This document shows, piece after piece, positions 1 to 11,200 of a DNA stretch of 64,000 bases (within the stretch, counting starts at the first letter, position 1; each line of letters starts with the position of its first letter). Source of the DNA: Schistosoma haematobium (Eukaryota > Platyhelminthes > Trematoda > Strigeidida > Schistosomatidae). The notes beneath the pieces were generated by a model. That model was given only the letters and a program-made list of their open reading frames with translations. It was not told the origin of the DNA and did no database searches. The translations under genes were made by a program, and so were the position numbers. The DNA lies in the NCBI RefSeq assembly GCF_000699445.3, contig NC_067196.1:24755116-24819115 (forward strand), written 5' to 3'.

Positions 1-1298
1 TAACGATTCCTTTGTAGTTGTCCTAATGTGGTGTTTGAATGAACTCATGGTTCCTTGGTACTTGTTGAATGCTTGATTTCGAATTCCAAATACAGCACAT
101 TCGTTCGTGCTTATCTAGTACTTCTTGATCCGATTACGTTATTCCTGGAATTCTTAGTTCATACTACAATTCAAATACTCCTGATCATCATATTGGCGTC
201 GCGATTGAGCCTGTGGTGGAACGGTTTGACATACATTCAGATTTTGATGCTTTTGAGGATTACTTGAAAAGTTTCGAAATCTGGGCTATGACCAAGGAAG
301 ATGATGAGGATGTTAATATTGTAGCACATTTCCTCACATTCATCGGAAAAGAAGCATATAGCATATTGAGAACTCTGGCTTTACCGGAAAAGCCCACTTC
401 GCTTTCTTATACAACTCTCAAGGATCTACTGCTTGACTATGTTAAGTATACAAACTTCAAGTGTGGTAAAGGAGGAAGATTTCGTAAAATGATTCATGAG
501 GATATAAAGAATTCCACTACATTACGTCATCCCAACCCAGTGCATACTCAAGGTTATGCAGATAATTCATTGAGGAGTTTGGATGCAGTTCACGAAGATG
601 GGCAGAAGTTTGGTCAATGTTTGTTCTGTGGCAGGTTCCACTCCTTTAATTCATGTAAATTTTGGAATTCTAAGTGCTTTAAATGTGATGATATTGGACA
701 TATTCAATCAGTTTATAATACTACTGTTCATCTTGCTGCAACTAATATTAAGTCTTGTAATTCTGATTCTATTAAGTTGAGTATTAATAATGATCATTTA
801 TCTTTATCAACGATTTCAAAAGACAGTGTAGTGTCGTATAGCAGTTCAGAGTTAAGTGAGACTCAGAATTCTTGCGAGACAACAGTTCGTAATCAATCAA
901 CTTATCAGATTTCTCATGTTATTGTGCCGGATATAGTTTTTCCAAATAACTCACTTATTTCTGACGAAATTCCTTGCAAATCTGAGGAAAATATGTTGAA
1001 TGAACCTAGTCATAATGGAAAACCTGATGTAGTTTTGATAGATGGTGATTTTTCTAATGATCCTGTACTCCGCAATGACATTCTTAATAAATTTGAGGAA
1101 GCTATTTCAGAAGAACCAAATCTTGATGTTCTATCAAACATTATTTGTTCTCATAATGCATTTGTTGGTTGTGGGAAACTTGTTCAGTGCAAAGCACAAG
1201 TGCTAAATGAGCTCGAGTTTCATTACAATTCGGATGATTTCATATCAACTGCTGTTTGTCTTTATCACGAAGTCACTTCTAATGTTTACTTTAGTCAA
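1..1298 (+). repeat. Left arm of a 1.3 kb near-perfect inverted repeat
   Basis: Position i pairs with position 5325-i on the opposite strand. The ORF boundaries in the two arms map onto each other without any indel. The only difference I found is at 1291 (T here, C on the complement of 4034). Similarity stops abruptly after 1298 and may continue to the left of the window. The arm carries the gag-like ORF at 213-1307. Near identity means a recent duplication, gene conversion, or an assembly artefact. Confidence 0.93.
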
Positions 1299-1307
1299 GA
1301 AAACTAA
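213..1307 (+). CDS. Gag-like protein of a Ty3/gypsy-type retrotransposon (copy 1, truncated)
   Basis: This 364-residue ORF looks like a schistosome gypsy-type gag: an N-terminal capsid-like region (about residues 1-100, with SFEIWAM and FIGKEAYSILRTLA), then a double zinc-knuckle region. Knuckle 1 is CLFCGRFHSFNSC (about 136-148). Knuckle 2 is CFKCDDIGHIQSVY (about 155-168), where the final Cys expected of a CX2CX4HX4C knuckle is Tyr. After that the protein is Ser/Asn-rich and acidic. No protease or reverse transcriptase follows. The last residues differ from the other copy because the inverted repeat ends at 1298. It presumably bound RNA in a retrotransposon particle; now probably defective. 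The family call rests on motifs only. Confidence 0.7.
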   Translation: MVERFDIHSDFDAFEDYLKSFEIWAMTKEDDEDVNIVAHFLTFIGKEAYSILRTLALPEKPTSLSYTTLKDLLLDYVKYTNFKCGKGGRFRKMIHEDIKNSTTLRHPNPVHTQGYADNSLRSLDAVHEDGQKFGQCLFCGRFHSFNSCKFWNSKCFKCDDIGHIQSVYNTTVHLAATNIKSCNSDSIKLSINNDHLSLSTISKDSVVSYSSSELSETQNSCETTVRNQSTYQISHVIVPDIVFPNNSLISDEIPCKSEENMLNEPSHNGKPDVVLIDGDFSNDPVLRNDILNKFEEAISEEPNLDVLSNIICSHNAFVGCGKLVQCKAQVLNELEFHYNSDDFISTAVCLYHEVTSNVYFSQEN

Positions 1308-2689
1308 TGATGGTATTTGCACGGATTTCCTTATTGGATCTTCGTGTTGAATACCTCAGATCTCTTGGCGTAATCTAAGGAATATGCGGTGCTGTTACTT
1401 TTGTATACGAATTCCAAATCATCTCAGGTTTATTTCCTATGAAGCACTTTATTTTCACCGTTCAACTTCTTGAGGGCATTGAATGCAATATTTCTTGTTC
1501 ATTTGACTTCAGAATGTTTGACACCAGTCTGGCTGATGTAGCGTTGCGGAGGACGATATTTTATTTAAAATCCTATAACTGCATGTTCACTTTTAACTAG
1601 GAGTGGCATTTAATAGTGGCTTTTGGCGACAGCCTCATAGCGAGTCGACATGAGATCTAGGAAGTATGATTCAGTATTCGAGTCGTAGCTAATTGTTTTT
1701 TCACATGTTGCGTTAGTGCACATGTAGTAAACAGTCAACTAGTTGTTTTTGAGGGGTTTTTCTGACAATTCGATCCCGAAATCTTTCCAGTTAACAATAA
1801 GAGTACTAAAGTCTCCTCAAATGAAGCATCCTCCAATTGAATACCAGGTGTTAGCTCTGTCTAACACCACATCACAACTTGAACTACCATAATCAAACTG
1901 ATCAACAACTCTCGTCATTTGCATTTCAAACAGCAGATTAATAATACGAACATTTCACTTGTATGAGATGTGTTGGCGATAACAGCAATGAAAAGAATAT
2001 TTCTGACAAACAAAGCTATTTCTTCTCCACTCCTCTGGGTTCCATCAACACTGGCTAGTGTTAGATTTTCAGATTCTAGTTCTCTGCTGCTTGCAAACCG
2101 GGTCATTTAAGTTTATGTGGCCGCTGTCACGTCCGGTATGTGTTAGAGTATGTCTGCATAACGAGTTCCAAGTGCTTGTTGGGTAGGCTTCAAGTTGTTG
2201 TGTGACAGATTCCAACACCGTTTAAATGGTTTCTTGATGAACCCTAAGTGGCTTTATCATCTTCTGTCGGGGCATCACCGTCCAAAAGTTTATAGCTCTT
2301 GGGCCCTTATCGTCAGCATACAGTCTGATTTTTATTTCTAGTTCGGCTCATTACTTTCTCATGCGGTCAGTGAACGCAAGTTTTCGAAGACGAAGATTCC
2401 CGAGCCCTTCGATAATAGTTCGAAACGTCAAAATGACCAACAGATGATATCTGAATGGCATAGTGTCTAGTAGTCAACGATAAATACTTCAAGATACATT
2501 TTGATGCTTATTAATCGCCAAGATGAAGATATAAACAGTGAACAACTTTGATCAACCTGTTTCTTAAACGCACACCGAATTAATAGTCATCGTTTAACAA
2601 AACTTGAAAACAACTACATCATAGCTTCTAATAGCTCCCAAAAGTCTTATAATTATTTAATACGTAAAACCTCTAGCAAAGCAAACTTT
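1299..2689. other. Spacer of the inverted repeat, left part, no gene seen
   Basis: Only short ORFs are present. I found no recognisable protein motif, no repeat matching the rest of the window and no splice-bounded exon. It may be internal sequence of the same retrotransposon, but that could not be shown. Confidence 0.5.
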
Positions 2690-2694
2690 AAGAC

Positions 2695-3049
2695 TGATAA
2701 GTCTTGTCGATTGAACGTTATATTCGATTCCTAAGCTATTCTGATAACCCGCCAGCTAGAACTACACAGCGACTTGAACACCAGAGAGAAGACGCAAAGT
2801 GTGACAGAAATACTTTATCCCAAGGTTTGTTTTTGTACAGAAAATCATTTGTATTTATAGATGTTAGCGTTTGTTAAGTCAACATCATATTTCAGCCAAT
2901 CCGTTAGCGACATATTATGCTACTGACCAATAGTAGCACGCCACGTTGGAATTCTAGAGTGCCCCATCGTGCTGTGATTTGCTAGGACTTTTCGGCTCCT
3001 TTTGGGCCTCTGGGGGCTCCGTTGAAGTTCTCCGAAAGCCGACCCAACA
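2695..3049 (-). mobile_element. Solo LTR, family A, copy 1
   Basis: A 355-bp LTR read on the minus strand, beginning TGTTGGGTCGGC (3049 downward) and ending CTTATCA (2695). It is flanked by a perfect 5-bp target-site duplication, AAGAC, at 2690-2694 and 3050-3054. It matches the plus-strand copy at 25823-26177 over its full length, including a CCAAT-like box and a TATA-like stretch. No internal retrotransposon sequence is attached, so it is a solo LTR left by LTR-LTR recombination. Confidence 0.92.
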
Positions 3050-3054
3050 AAGAC

Positions 3055-4026
3055 CCTCTTCGATTTAGTATTCTGTGTTCGTATGGTAAGCAGAAGCAAA
3101 TGAATTCCAGATATACCCAATTCGCACTTTACGAGTCACGTATTGGCCAGTATTCAAGCCAGAGACACTATGTTTGAAGAGTTTACGAGATCACCTAAAA
3201 TCGGTAAGAAAACCAATAATCAGCGACACAACGATAGTAAAAGCCAAACTACTCTGATTCCACCCAGTTCGGCTAACCAAAGGGTGAGTACCAGAATCAG
3301 CCTAGGGAAAAGTATGTTCCACAAGCAGTCAGAAGCACGTAACCAACAAGCGTGCAACTCAAGTGTACATGTACAGCATAAAAAAGTCCTTGAGAAACGT
3401 CAATAATTAGCATATTAAAAGACGGAACCAATAACATTTAGGGTCCTTCCATGTGGAAAATAAAATCCGAAGGTAAAATTGGATGCTTTTGGCACAAAAA
3501 TGAGAAAAAAATTCAAATTTCTCCAACAATAATACAAAACTAAGACGTCTACGAAGTGATTTTTGTGGATCTAGCACCCCCAACAAGAGAGAAGTGTGTG
3601 AGCACCATCGAGTGTGATGTTCTTTGTATTCAGATAGCCCACAGAATAAAGGGTTTAGTAACTAGTAAAAATATCACGAACGTACAGTATTTAGAATTCG
3701 AAATGAGGCTTAAATTAGAGTCTGAGTGTCTGTAATCGATTGTACGTCTCCTTAAATTCATCCTGCGTCTCTCCGACATTGTGTTGGACAAAAACTTTGT
3801 ATTACCTAGAATGTGTTCATTAGTGTTAGAATTAACAACCGAAATCGGATTAGACTCATTTGGTTCCTAGGATTGCATAAAATTGCCATGTCGATCGTGT
3901 AGCAAAACCACTGTCTAGAATTTCAAACACATATTTCCCAACATTATGCTCCCTCACCGAAGTAATATTGGATCTTTATATCCAAGTTATGAATGATGTA
4001 ACTTTATTTAAAACACATTTCTCACA
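3055..4026. other. Spacer of the inverted repeat, right part
   Basis: An 87-codon ORF (3143-3406, plus) rich in Ser, Gln and Lys has no recognisable motif. On the minus strand 3680-3740 weakly resembles the start of the arm (about 70-130), which might be a decayed second copy of a leader or LTR sequence. Nothing else was seen. Confidence 0.4.
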
Positions 4027-5112
4027 TTGACTAGAGTAAACATTAGAAGTGACTTCGTGATAAAGACAAACAGCAGTTGATATGAAATCATCCGAATTGT
4101 AATGAAACTCGAGCTCATTTAGCACTTGTGCTTTGCACTGAACAAGTTTCCCACAACCAACAAATGCATTATGAGAACAAATAATGTTTGATAGAACATC
4201 AAGATTTGGTTCTTCTGAAATAGCTTCCTCAAATTTATTAAGAATGTCATTGCGGAGTACAGGATCATTAGAAAAATCACCATCTATCAAAACTACATCA
4301 GGTTTTCCATTATGACTAGGTTCATTCAACATATTTTCCTCAGATTTGCAAGGAATTTCGTCAGAAATAAGTGAGTTATTTGGAAAAACTATATCCGGCA
4401 CAATAACATGAGAAATCTGATAAGTTGATTGATTACGAACTGTTGTCTCGCAAGAATTCTGAGTCTCACTTAACTCTGAACTGCTATACGACACTACACT
4501 GTCTTTTGAAATCGTTGATAAAGATAAATGATCATTATTAATACTCAACTTAATAGAATCAGAATTACAAGACTTAATATTAGTTGCAGCAAGATGAACA
4601 GTAGTATTATAAACTGATTGAATATGTCCAATATCATCACATTTAAAGCACTTAGAATTCCAAAATTTACATGAATTAAAGGAGTGGAACCTGCCACAGA
4701 ACAAACATTGACCAAACTTCTGCCCATCTTCGTGAACTGCATCCAAACTCCTCAATGAATTATCTGCATAACCTTGAGTATGCACTGGGTTGGGATGACG
4801 TAATGTAGTGGAATTCTTTATATCCTCATGAATCATTTTACGAAATCTTCCTCCTTTACCACACTTGAAGTTTGTATACTTAACATAGTCAAGCAGTAGA
4901 TCCTTGAGAGTTGTATAAGAAAGCGAAGTGGGCTTTTCCGGTAAAGCCAGAGTTCTCAATATGCTATATGCTTCTTTTCCGATGAATGTGAGGAAATGTG
5001 CTACAATATTAACATCCTCATCATCTTCCTTGGTCATAGCCCAGATTTCGAAACTTTTCAAGTAATCCTCAAAAGCATCAAAATCTGAATGTATGTCAAA
5101 CCGTTCCACCAC
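3976..5112 (-). CDS. Gag-like protein of a Ty3/gypsy-type retrotransposon (copy 2)
   Basis: A 378-residue ORF identical to the plus-strand ORF at 213-1307 over about 359 residues, up to the end of the inverted repeat. It then reads through the repeat edge to its own C-terminus. It has the same two zinc knuckles and the same Cys-to-Tyr loss at the last position of knuckle 2 (residue 168), so the lesion predates the duplication. The first difference is Phe versus Ser near residue 360. No pol domain follows. It is probably a remnant rather than a working gag, although the ORF is open. Confidence 0.7.
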   Translation of the reverse strand: MVERFDIHSDFDAFEDYLKSFEIWAMTKEDDEDVNIVAHFLTFIGKEAYSILRTLALPEKPTSLSYTTLKDLLLDYVKYTNFKCGKGGRFRKMIHEDIKNSTTLRHPNPVHTQGYADNSLRSLDAVHEDGQKFGQCLFCGRFHSFNSCKFWNSKCFKCDDIGHIQSVYNTTVHLAATNIKSCNSDSIKLSINNDHLSLSTISKDSVVSYSSSELSETQNSCETTVRNQSTYQISHVIVPDIVFPNNSLISDEIPCKSEENMLNEPSHNGKPDVVLIDGDFSNDPVLRNDILNKFEEAISEEPNLDVLSNIICSHNAFVGCGKLVQCKAQVLNELEFHYNSDDFISTAVCLYHEVTSNVYSSQCEKCVLNKVTSFITWI

Positions 5113-5324
5113 AGGCTCAATCGCGACGCCAATATGATGATCAGGAGTATTTGAATTGTAGTATGAACTAAGAATTCCAGGAATAACGTAATCGGATCAA
5201 GAAGTACTAGATAAGCACGAACGAATGTGCTGTATTTGGAATTCGAAATCAAGCATTCAACAAGTACCAAGGAACCATGAGTTCATTCAAACACCACATT
5301 AGGACAACTACAAAGGAATCGTTA
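4027..5324 (-). repeat. Right arm of the 1.3 kb inverted repeat
   Basis: Reverse complement of 1-1298 with a single mismatch at 4034. The spacer between the arms is about 2.7 kb and contains the solo LTR at 2695-3049. Immediately outside the arm, a short motif from within it (GTGGTGTTTG.ATGAACT read on the minus strand) recurs around 5325-5343. Confidence 0.93.
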
Positions 5325-6545
5325 GTTCATACAAACACCACACTAAGCCTACTCCCCTCGTCACATAGAAGTACTAGAGGTGACTTGATCAGATTTTAAA
5401 TCACTTAGTGATAAATTTGCATCTGGCATGACATTAGTTTTCTTGTCTTTCAAAACTGAGAATTCACAATGACATTTGAGAAAAGTTAGTAGCATTATTT
5501 AACCAAGCGCACTTATCTACTCTACTAGAATAATAGACCTATTCCTCAATTGTAGGTTTGTCATAGTGTGACTACCTAATCTATGTTGAGTGTGAGTCTT
5601 TCCAGTTATCGCATGTTCTGCTTCAAGGGACGTGTGGTTGAGAACCAATACACTACAAGTTCATTAGCTCAGAACAAATTACCTGTCGACTGACTATCGA
5701 CCTTCCCACCGAATGATTAGTTTGTGAAATTTCCTACGTCAAAACGTGATCGTAGCTGCGTCTATTAACGCATGTAGAATGACGCTGAATCACTTGAAAG
5801 TCCAACATCCTCGGAACTAACGTTGAAATCCAGCTGCCTATTCCCTGAATATTGAAATTTAATTGGTACGAATCAGCTAGCCACGTAGTTGTATTAATAA
5901 ATAAATCCATAAAATATTCGGCTCTGTAACTCTTTTGCGTTTTTGCTAGCTACAATAGCTTTGCTGTATGTATTCTAAATAAGAGCTTCCATTTATATGT
6001 TCTCACGAAATCACCATTGAGTGCACTGTAGTACGCCTCTCTTACCATGACTAACCATCTCGGGTCACACAATGTATGACATAGCTACTGCATTTGTAAT
6101 GCTTCCCCAAACTCCTGCACTTCAGACTTCTGGTTTTACTTGGTTTGGTATCCGTAGATTATGAAATTGTGAAGAGAAAATTAGTTTTAAATCCCAGAAC
6201 ACCCGTAGCAACCTTGTACTAATTTAGTTTCATTTCCAACACAAGTATTATGGGGAACATTAGAGGGTTTAAAAGCACCACTGGTCGTTGAATAATGGTT
6301 ATACTTTTTGCTGTGTAAACATTAAATGTTTCCACCAGTTGAAGTGCACCAAACAGATTCCCGAAGTCTTTTAAGAGGAAACTAAATATATTCATAAGAG
6401 CTCAGAACGACCTGTGAGTTTATCAATATCTCTTCCAGATTTGCTCGTTTCATATCACTGTCATTACGATGAGACATCACTAACTCAGTCCTATCATATA
6501 TGAAAGCTTGTAAAGCAAAAGCTTCTTTTATTTTATTCACAAACA
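5325..6545. other. Intergenic stretch without recognised gene
   Basis: No coding exon or clear repeat was recognised. A minus-strand ORF at 6382-6597 is unassigned. About 38 bp at 6511-6548 resembles 7603-7640; these two stretches flank the CR1-like remnant. Confidence 0.4.
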
Positions 6546-6549
6546 ATCG

Positions 6550-7590
6550 AATTGAATTTTGGGCTACAGGCTCACAGTCAAAGTATGACAACATCATTCA
6601 CTCAGGACGTTTTTCTCACCGCTAAAATTTTGAAACAGAGGCTCCATCCACCATTCTTGATTGGTATAAACGATCTTCCACAACAGGTATCGTCTGACTT
6701 ATTAATTTTTGCTGGGGATGTGAGACTTTGGAGAGATACGCAACCAAGGGGATATACAGGCGCTTCAGGAGGATCTGACTCGACTTAAAAAGTTGGGAAG
6801 ACGACAACGGACTTACCTTTAACCCTTCAAAATGTAAAGTAGTCTATCTGAGACATGTTGCAGACTACAGTTACAACTTAGGAAACTCCTCTCTGGAAGT
6901 ACCCAAGTTGAAAAGAATTAGGACTGCTGGTACACTACGATTTGAAGTCTCACTCTAATCGTGACAAAAATGCCTCTAGAGCAAACCTCGTACTGGTAAC
7001 ACTGATGTTCATTTTTGGCCTGTTCAATGGAAGAACTTTCCACATAATCTTCAACAGTTTCACTCGTCCCCATTTCGAGTTAGAAAACATAGTATCTCCT
7101 CCCTTACTCCAAAAGGATAAGGACACCCTGGAGTGTATTGAACGGATAGCCACGAAATCAGTTAGGGGACTCAAATTCGAGCCTTATGAAGAGCGCTTCC
7201 AATCACCTAACCTTTACCCATTAGGGTACAGGCATTTTAGAGGTGACCTAATGGCTCACAGTATCCTTAAAACTTCTGGACATCCCCTTAAACACCTACC
7301 TAAGTTTATCTTCAATGCAAACCTAAGGGGTAACACCCAGAAACTAGAGACACAACACAACAGAACGGACTGTAGACATAACTTCTACTCCTTAAGAGCT
7401 GTCAAATGCTGGAATTCTCTACCGGCTGAGCTATTCCAAGCGAATTCCTAGGAGTCCTTTAAGAGGCGACTTGATCTATTCTTAAGGACTAAGGATAGTA
7501 TCACACTATGATTTACCAATTTGTTTTTTTCTCTATTATCGTTAATATACCTAGGTTCCTTCTTGAAGGTATTGGTGATCCACTGCTACT
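6550..7590 (+). mobile_element. Decayed CR1-like non-LTR retrotransposon, 3' part of RT
   Basis: The plus-strand frame around 6655-6750 reads INDLPQQVSSDLLIFAGDV, the RT palm motif C region in which the catalytic FADD has become FAGD. After a stretch with stops, 6942-7451 encodes 169 residues typical of the C-terminal part of CR1/jockey-type RT: RPHFELENIVSPPLLQKD, RIATKSVRGLKFEPY, RGDLMAHSILK, and NFYSLRAVKCWNSLPAEL. A stop interrupts the end at 7449-7451. The element is 5'-truncated and inactive. It sits just upstream of the first gene 1 exon found. Confidence 0.85.
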
Positions 7591-7978
7591 AAAAACGGAA
7601 GCACGCTAAGCGAAAGCTTCTTCTATTCCATCCACAACCGTTTGCACCATTTGAACCAAGTCATCGAATCAGAAACTGTTTGATGCAATAACTTAAATCA
7701 ATGATATTAGAGATTGCTTAGCGCGCAGAATAAATTGACAGCGCAGGCTGTTATTTCTATTCATCGTAAATTTCGTAAACCAAAATTATATTCTGGTCTT
7801 CTCGATTGAATTACTCCTTCGATAGATTTGTAGGCATATGCTTTGTGATTCTGTTGGCTCCACTTCGAATTGTAATGGTTCATCGTCCGCAAACTCCCGT
7901 AACGTGCACATGAGTAATAACCTTGGACTTCAAGTCGAACAAGTAGTTTTGTAAAATACTTTAAAGTTTTCGACTCAG

Positions 7979-8225
7979 GTTCGTTGGTTTTATCGCGATT
8001 CCAACAACAAACGTTGGGTACCGTTTAGTGGTTACGATTCTATCAATTTGGAGTTGAATTATCGAAGCCGCCTTGTCTGTAATAAAAGCGACTGTCTGTT
8101 TGATCAAACTGGAGCTGCAATATGCAACTCAGAACAGTCTTCCGTCAATCACAAAGTATCTGTAAGGGGTGGAATTTATGAAGCGGATATTGATAGGCGA
8201 TGTTGTGTTCCTACTTACTGGCCGG
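7979..8225 (+). CDS. DDHD1: DDHD1-like gene, first exon found (WWE-like region)
   Basis: The acceptor is TTTTCGACTCAG and the donor GTAAAT; it ends in phase 1. It encodes [16 protein letters not shown] and later [20 protein letters not shown], the WWE-like substrate or partner-binding module of this family. No in-frame Met is convincing, so the start codon lies in an upstream exon. Confidence 0.9.
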
Positions 8226-11200
8226 GTAAATTTCGTTTAAGATACGATGTATTCCTGTGTCGTTTATATCTGTTTAAGTCTACTGTGTGATTTTATTTCG
8301 TTCTCTGCTTTTCCATTCTGAGTGTCCGTTCCTTTATTGTCTACTGTGACTCAATATCATTCATAGATACAATACAGACGAACTATAGTCAGTTAAAGCT
8401 GTTAATTTTGAATGTTTCAGTTAAATGTGATGTACTTTAACTTCTAGTTCTTTGTAGTACGCCTGAAGTAGAATTTTTTATATCCTTAAAACGTCATTTT
8501 TCTATAGCGAAGGCGCTAAGATATTTTTTAAATCAGGCAATGGATACGCATTTCCGTATATTTTAAGCGTGTTGGCTGATATGTATTTACTGAAGGGTAG
8601 ACCAGCTTATCGTTCTGTAGTACCACAAAAAACGATCTGTTTTTCATCTTAAATAACTGAATATATTCTCCCACAGTGGGTAAAATAGTTAAGCAGTAAT
8701 TGCATATATTATCAGTATGAAAGATTTCTAACCCCTTGTCTTAAATTACAAACATGAAACCTTTATTTAAGAACTGAGTTTTTCAGTGTTCGCTAAAACT
8801 AATTTTGTCTACATCTCATTGATTTCAGTCACCGATTACTGTCATTAGATATGTGTAAACTGTATTTTGATTTCTCTTCAGTTGAAAGGTGTCCCGCACG
8901 TATTTTGCGCGGCACTTGGTTTCGCGAAGGTTATGGTGGTACCCTTGAACCTTTTGATGATGAGTCAATGGCTGAACGTTTAGAAGCGGAGTACATCAGT
9001 TGGTACTTAAGAAAACCTCAGAATATCGCTATCTCGGATAAACCTTTGTACTCAAATAGCAGTTTGTTCACTAGAATAGATGTCAGCACACCACTTCATT
9101 CTGTTGTTAGCGCTCCAACTCTTCGGTATGCAGATGCTATAAAAACAAGCGAATTGGTTGCCGAAAATTCTCAATCCTCTCGTTCTGAAAATAAAGATTT
9201 AACAATTGGAGTAGAAAACTATTCAGATGATAACGTCTGTGGTTCCACTGTGTTGAAAAAACGAGTTCGTAAGTTCCACAGTGTTACTCGTATTCTACTT
9301 TGTCAGGACTTTTTGCAAGTGAGGTTGTAAGTTTACTGATTTAAAACTTCGTGATTTGTACATTGCTTCTTTGCTTTTACGTACTTCGCTATCCCATGGT
9401 TGTTAGTTGGAAACACTAAAAACTAATAAGATACTTCATGAACTGTTAGTAGTTATTTTAATTACAATAAGTCTGTTCTCATCACAAACGTCATATACAA
9501 ACCCCACAAATCTCCTCAGGTCCATATAGTTCCCACTTTAATTGCTGTTTTCGGTGCATGAAATAATAGCAGCCTTCTACATCATGTTCATGCTGCTAAG
9601 TATGAAAATCTACTAATGACAGTTTGCTTAAAGAAACATCCCAATTCATAAATAGTATTTTAAATCCAGTCAGGCAAATGAATCTTAACACTTGTAGTTA
9701 GTAGTGAGTACACTGTTCAAATTAGTCGCTAAATAAATGTATGCCTACATCAAATAGCAAACAGGTGGTGGTGCTTTAAATCACTTTTACGTTGATTTGT
9801 GACGATATCAATGTGTTCTTCATAATTATATTGTGAATGTTGTGTATTAAACCGTGTAAATAACCGTTTTTAGTATGAGTTCTGAAATATTTTATCACTA
9901 GCATTTAAGAGATGCTGTTTGTTCAAGAACAGAATATTAATTGTTAACGGCGATACGTCAAACGGTTTGTAAAGATCCCTCCATTATTTTTAATACGATG
10001 AATCAAAACTAAAAGGTATTATAATCTTGGTAACTGAGCCTCAGTTTGTGTGTTAGGCTTCGATACTTGCTTAAACTGAGACCTAGGAATACTATATGAC
10101 ACCAACACAAAAGTATGTAAAGCAGTGTCTGGACTTGCCATCACCACTTGAAAATTACTTCTTTAGGCCATTGGTCAATGGCTTAGTGGTTAAGACAAAT
10201 GCATTACAACCACTAACCAGTAGGTCTGAATCCTGTATCATTTAATTTGTTTTCAAATTACAATCAGTATCATTAGTTCTGTTAGTTTCATAAGTACGCT
10301 TAAAAGCCTATTACAGAATTTGTTACTGAGTTATGTTGAGATTTAGATACTTAACATAAAGAAAACATAATGAGGATTCACTTATTCCGGAAAGTATTCC
10401 GTTCATTAAGTAATACTAGTTTCCCATTATATACAAAAACCACTTGTGTATTTCACTTCCTATATGCAAACAAATTCCTTTTGTCATTAAACCAACGATG
10501 AACAGACTTGCTATCAGGTGGTATTTGAACAAACGTTTCGACTGCGGTGTGGGTGAAACGAGAGATTGGTTTGCAATATCAACTAGTTCAGATTTAAATC
10601 GACCTTTCTTTTTTCTTACCATTGCAAAACTGACTCATGAAATTCTTAAATAATGTTATTAAAACACTAGTGAAGCGAGCTCTTCTACTTTACTATTATG
10701 TATTTTGTCGGTTGTATTGTGGGGATTCAATTCGCGCCCGTTTTCTGAACTTTTTTTAGCTTGCCAAACGATTCACTTCACTGATTGTCATGTCGATTGT
10801 TATGGAGAAAATGAATTGTATTTGTATTATGAATCCACTAGCTTATATATCAGACAAAAACTGGGAATGCAGAAAGGTATGTCCAACTGTACGTAAACTC
10901 ACGAAGCAAATAAAGTCCCAAACATGTTCCACACCTTTTGACTCATAGGGATTACTGACTCTCAGTTGTTATCTATTCATTACAAGTAGCATATATTAAT
11001 ATCGTTCTAAAGATTATTTACTTTTTTTAACCGCAGCGTCTCTTTAGTAATCATTTCATTAGGTTAAAAGTTAGAATAACTTTTCGAGTACTTCAATTAC
11101 GGTAGTAGTTGATTAATATCTAAAGGAGAGGTTATTAATATGTAATTGGCAAACGTTACGGTAGATTAAAGTTTTTATTACCCCTGAAAACGACTGGTTC

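Noticed and set aside
1..5324. Full-length LTR retrotransposon with the inverted arms as LTRs
   Set aside because: LTRs are direct repeats; these arms are inverted and contain coding sequence.
8226..8290. Reading on of the exon 1 frame past 8225 to a stop at 8290
   Set aside because: GTAAAT at 8226 is a good donor and the spliced frame restores the conserved [17 protein letters not shown] block.
9269..9330. Later donors for exon 2 (GTGAGG at 9319, GTAAGT at 9327)
   Set aside because: They give phase 0 or 2, while exon 3 must be entered in phase 1; GTAAGT at 9269 fits.
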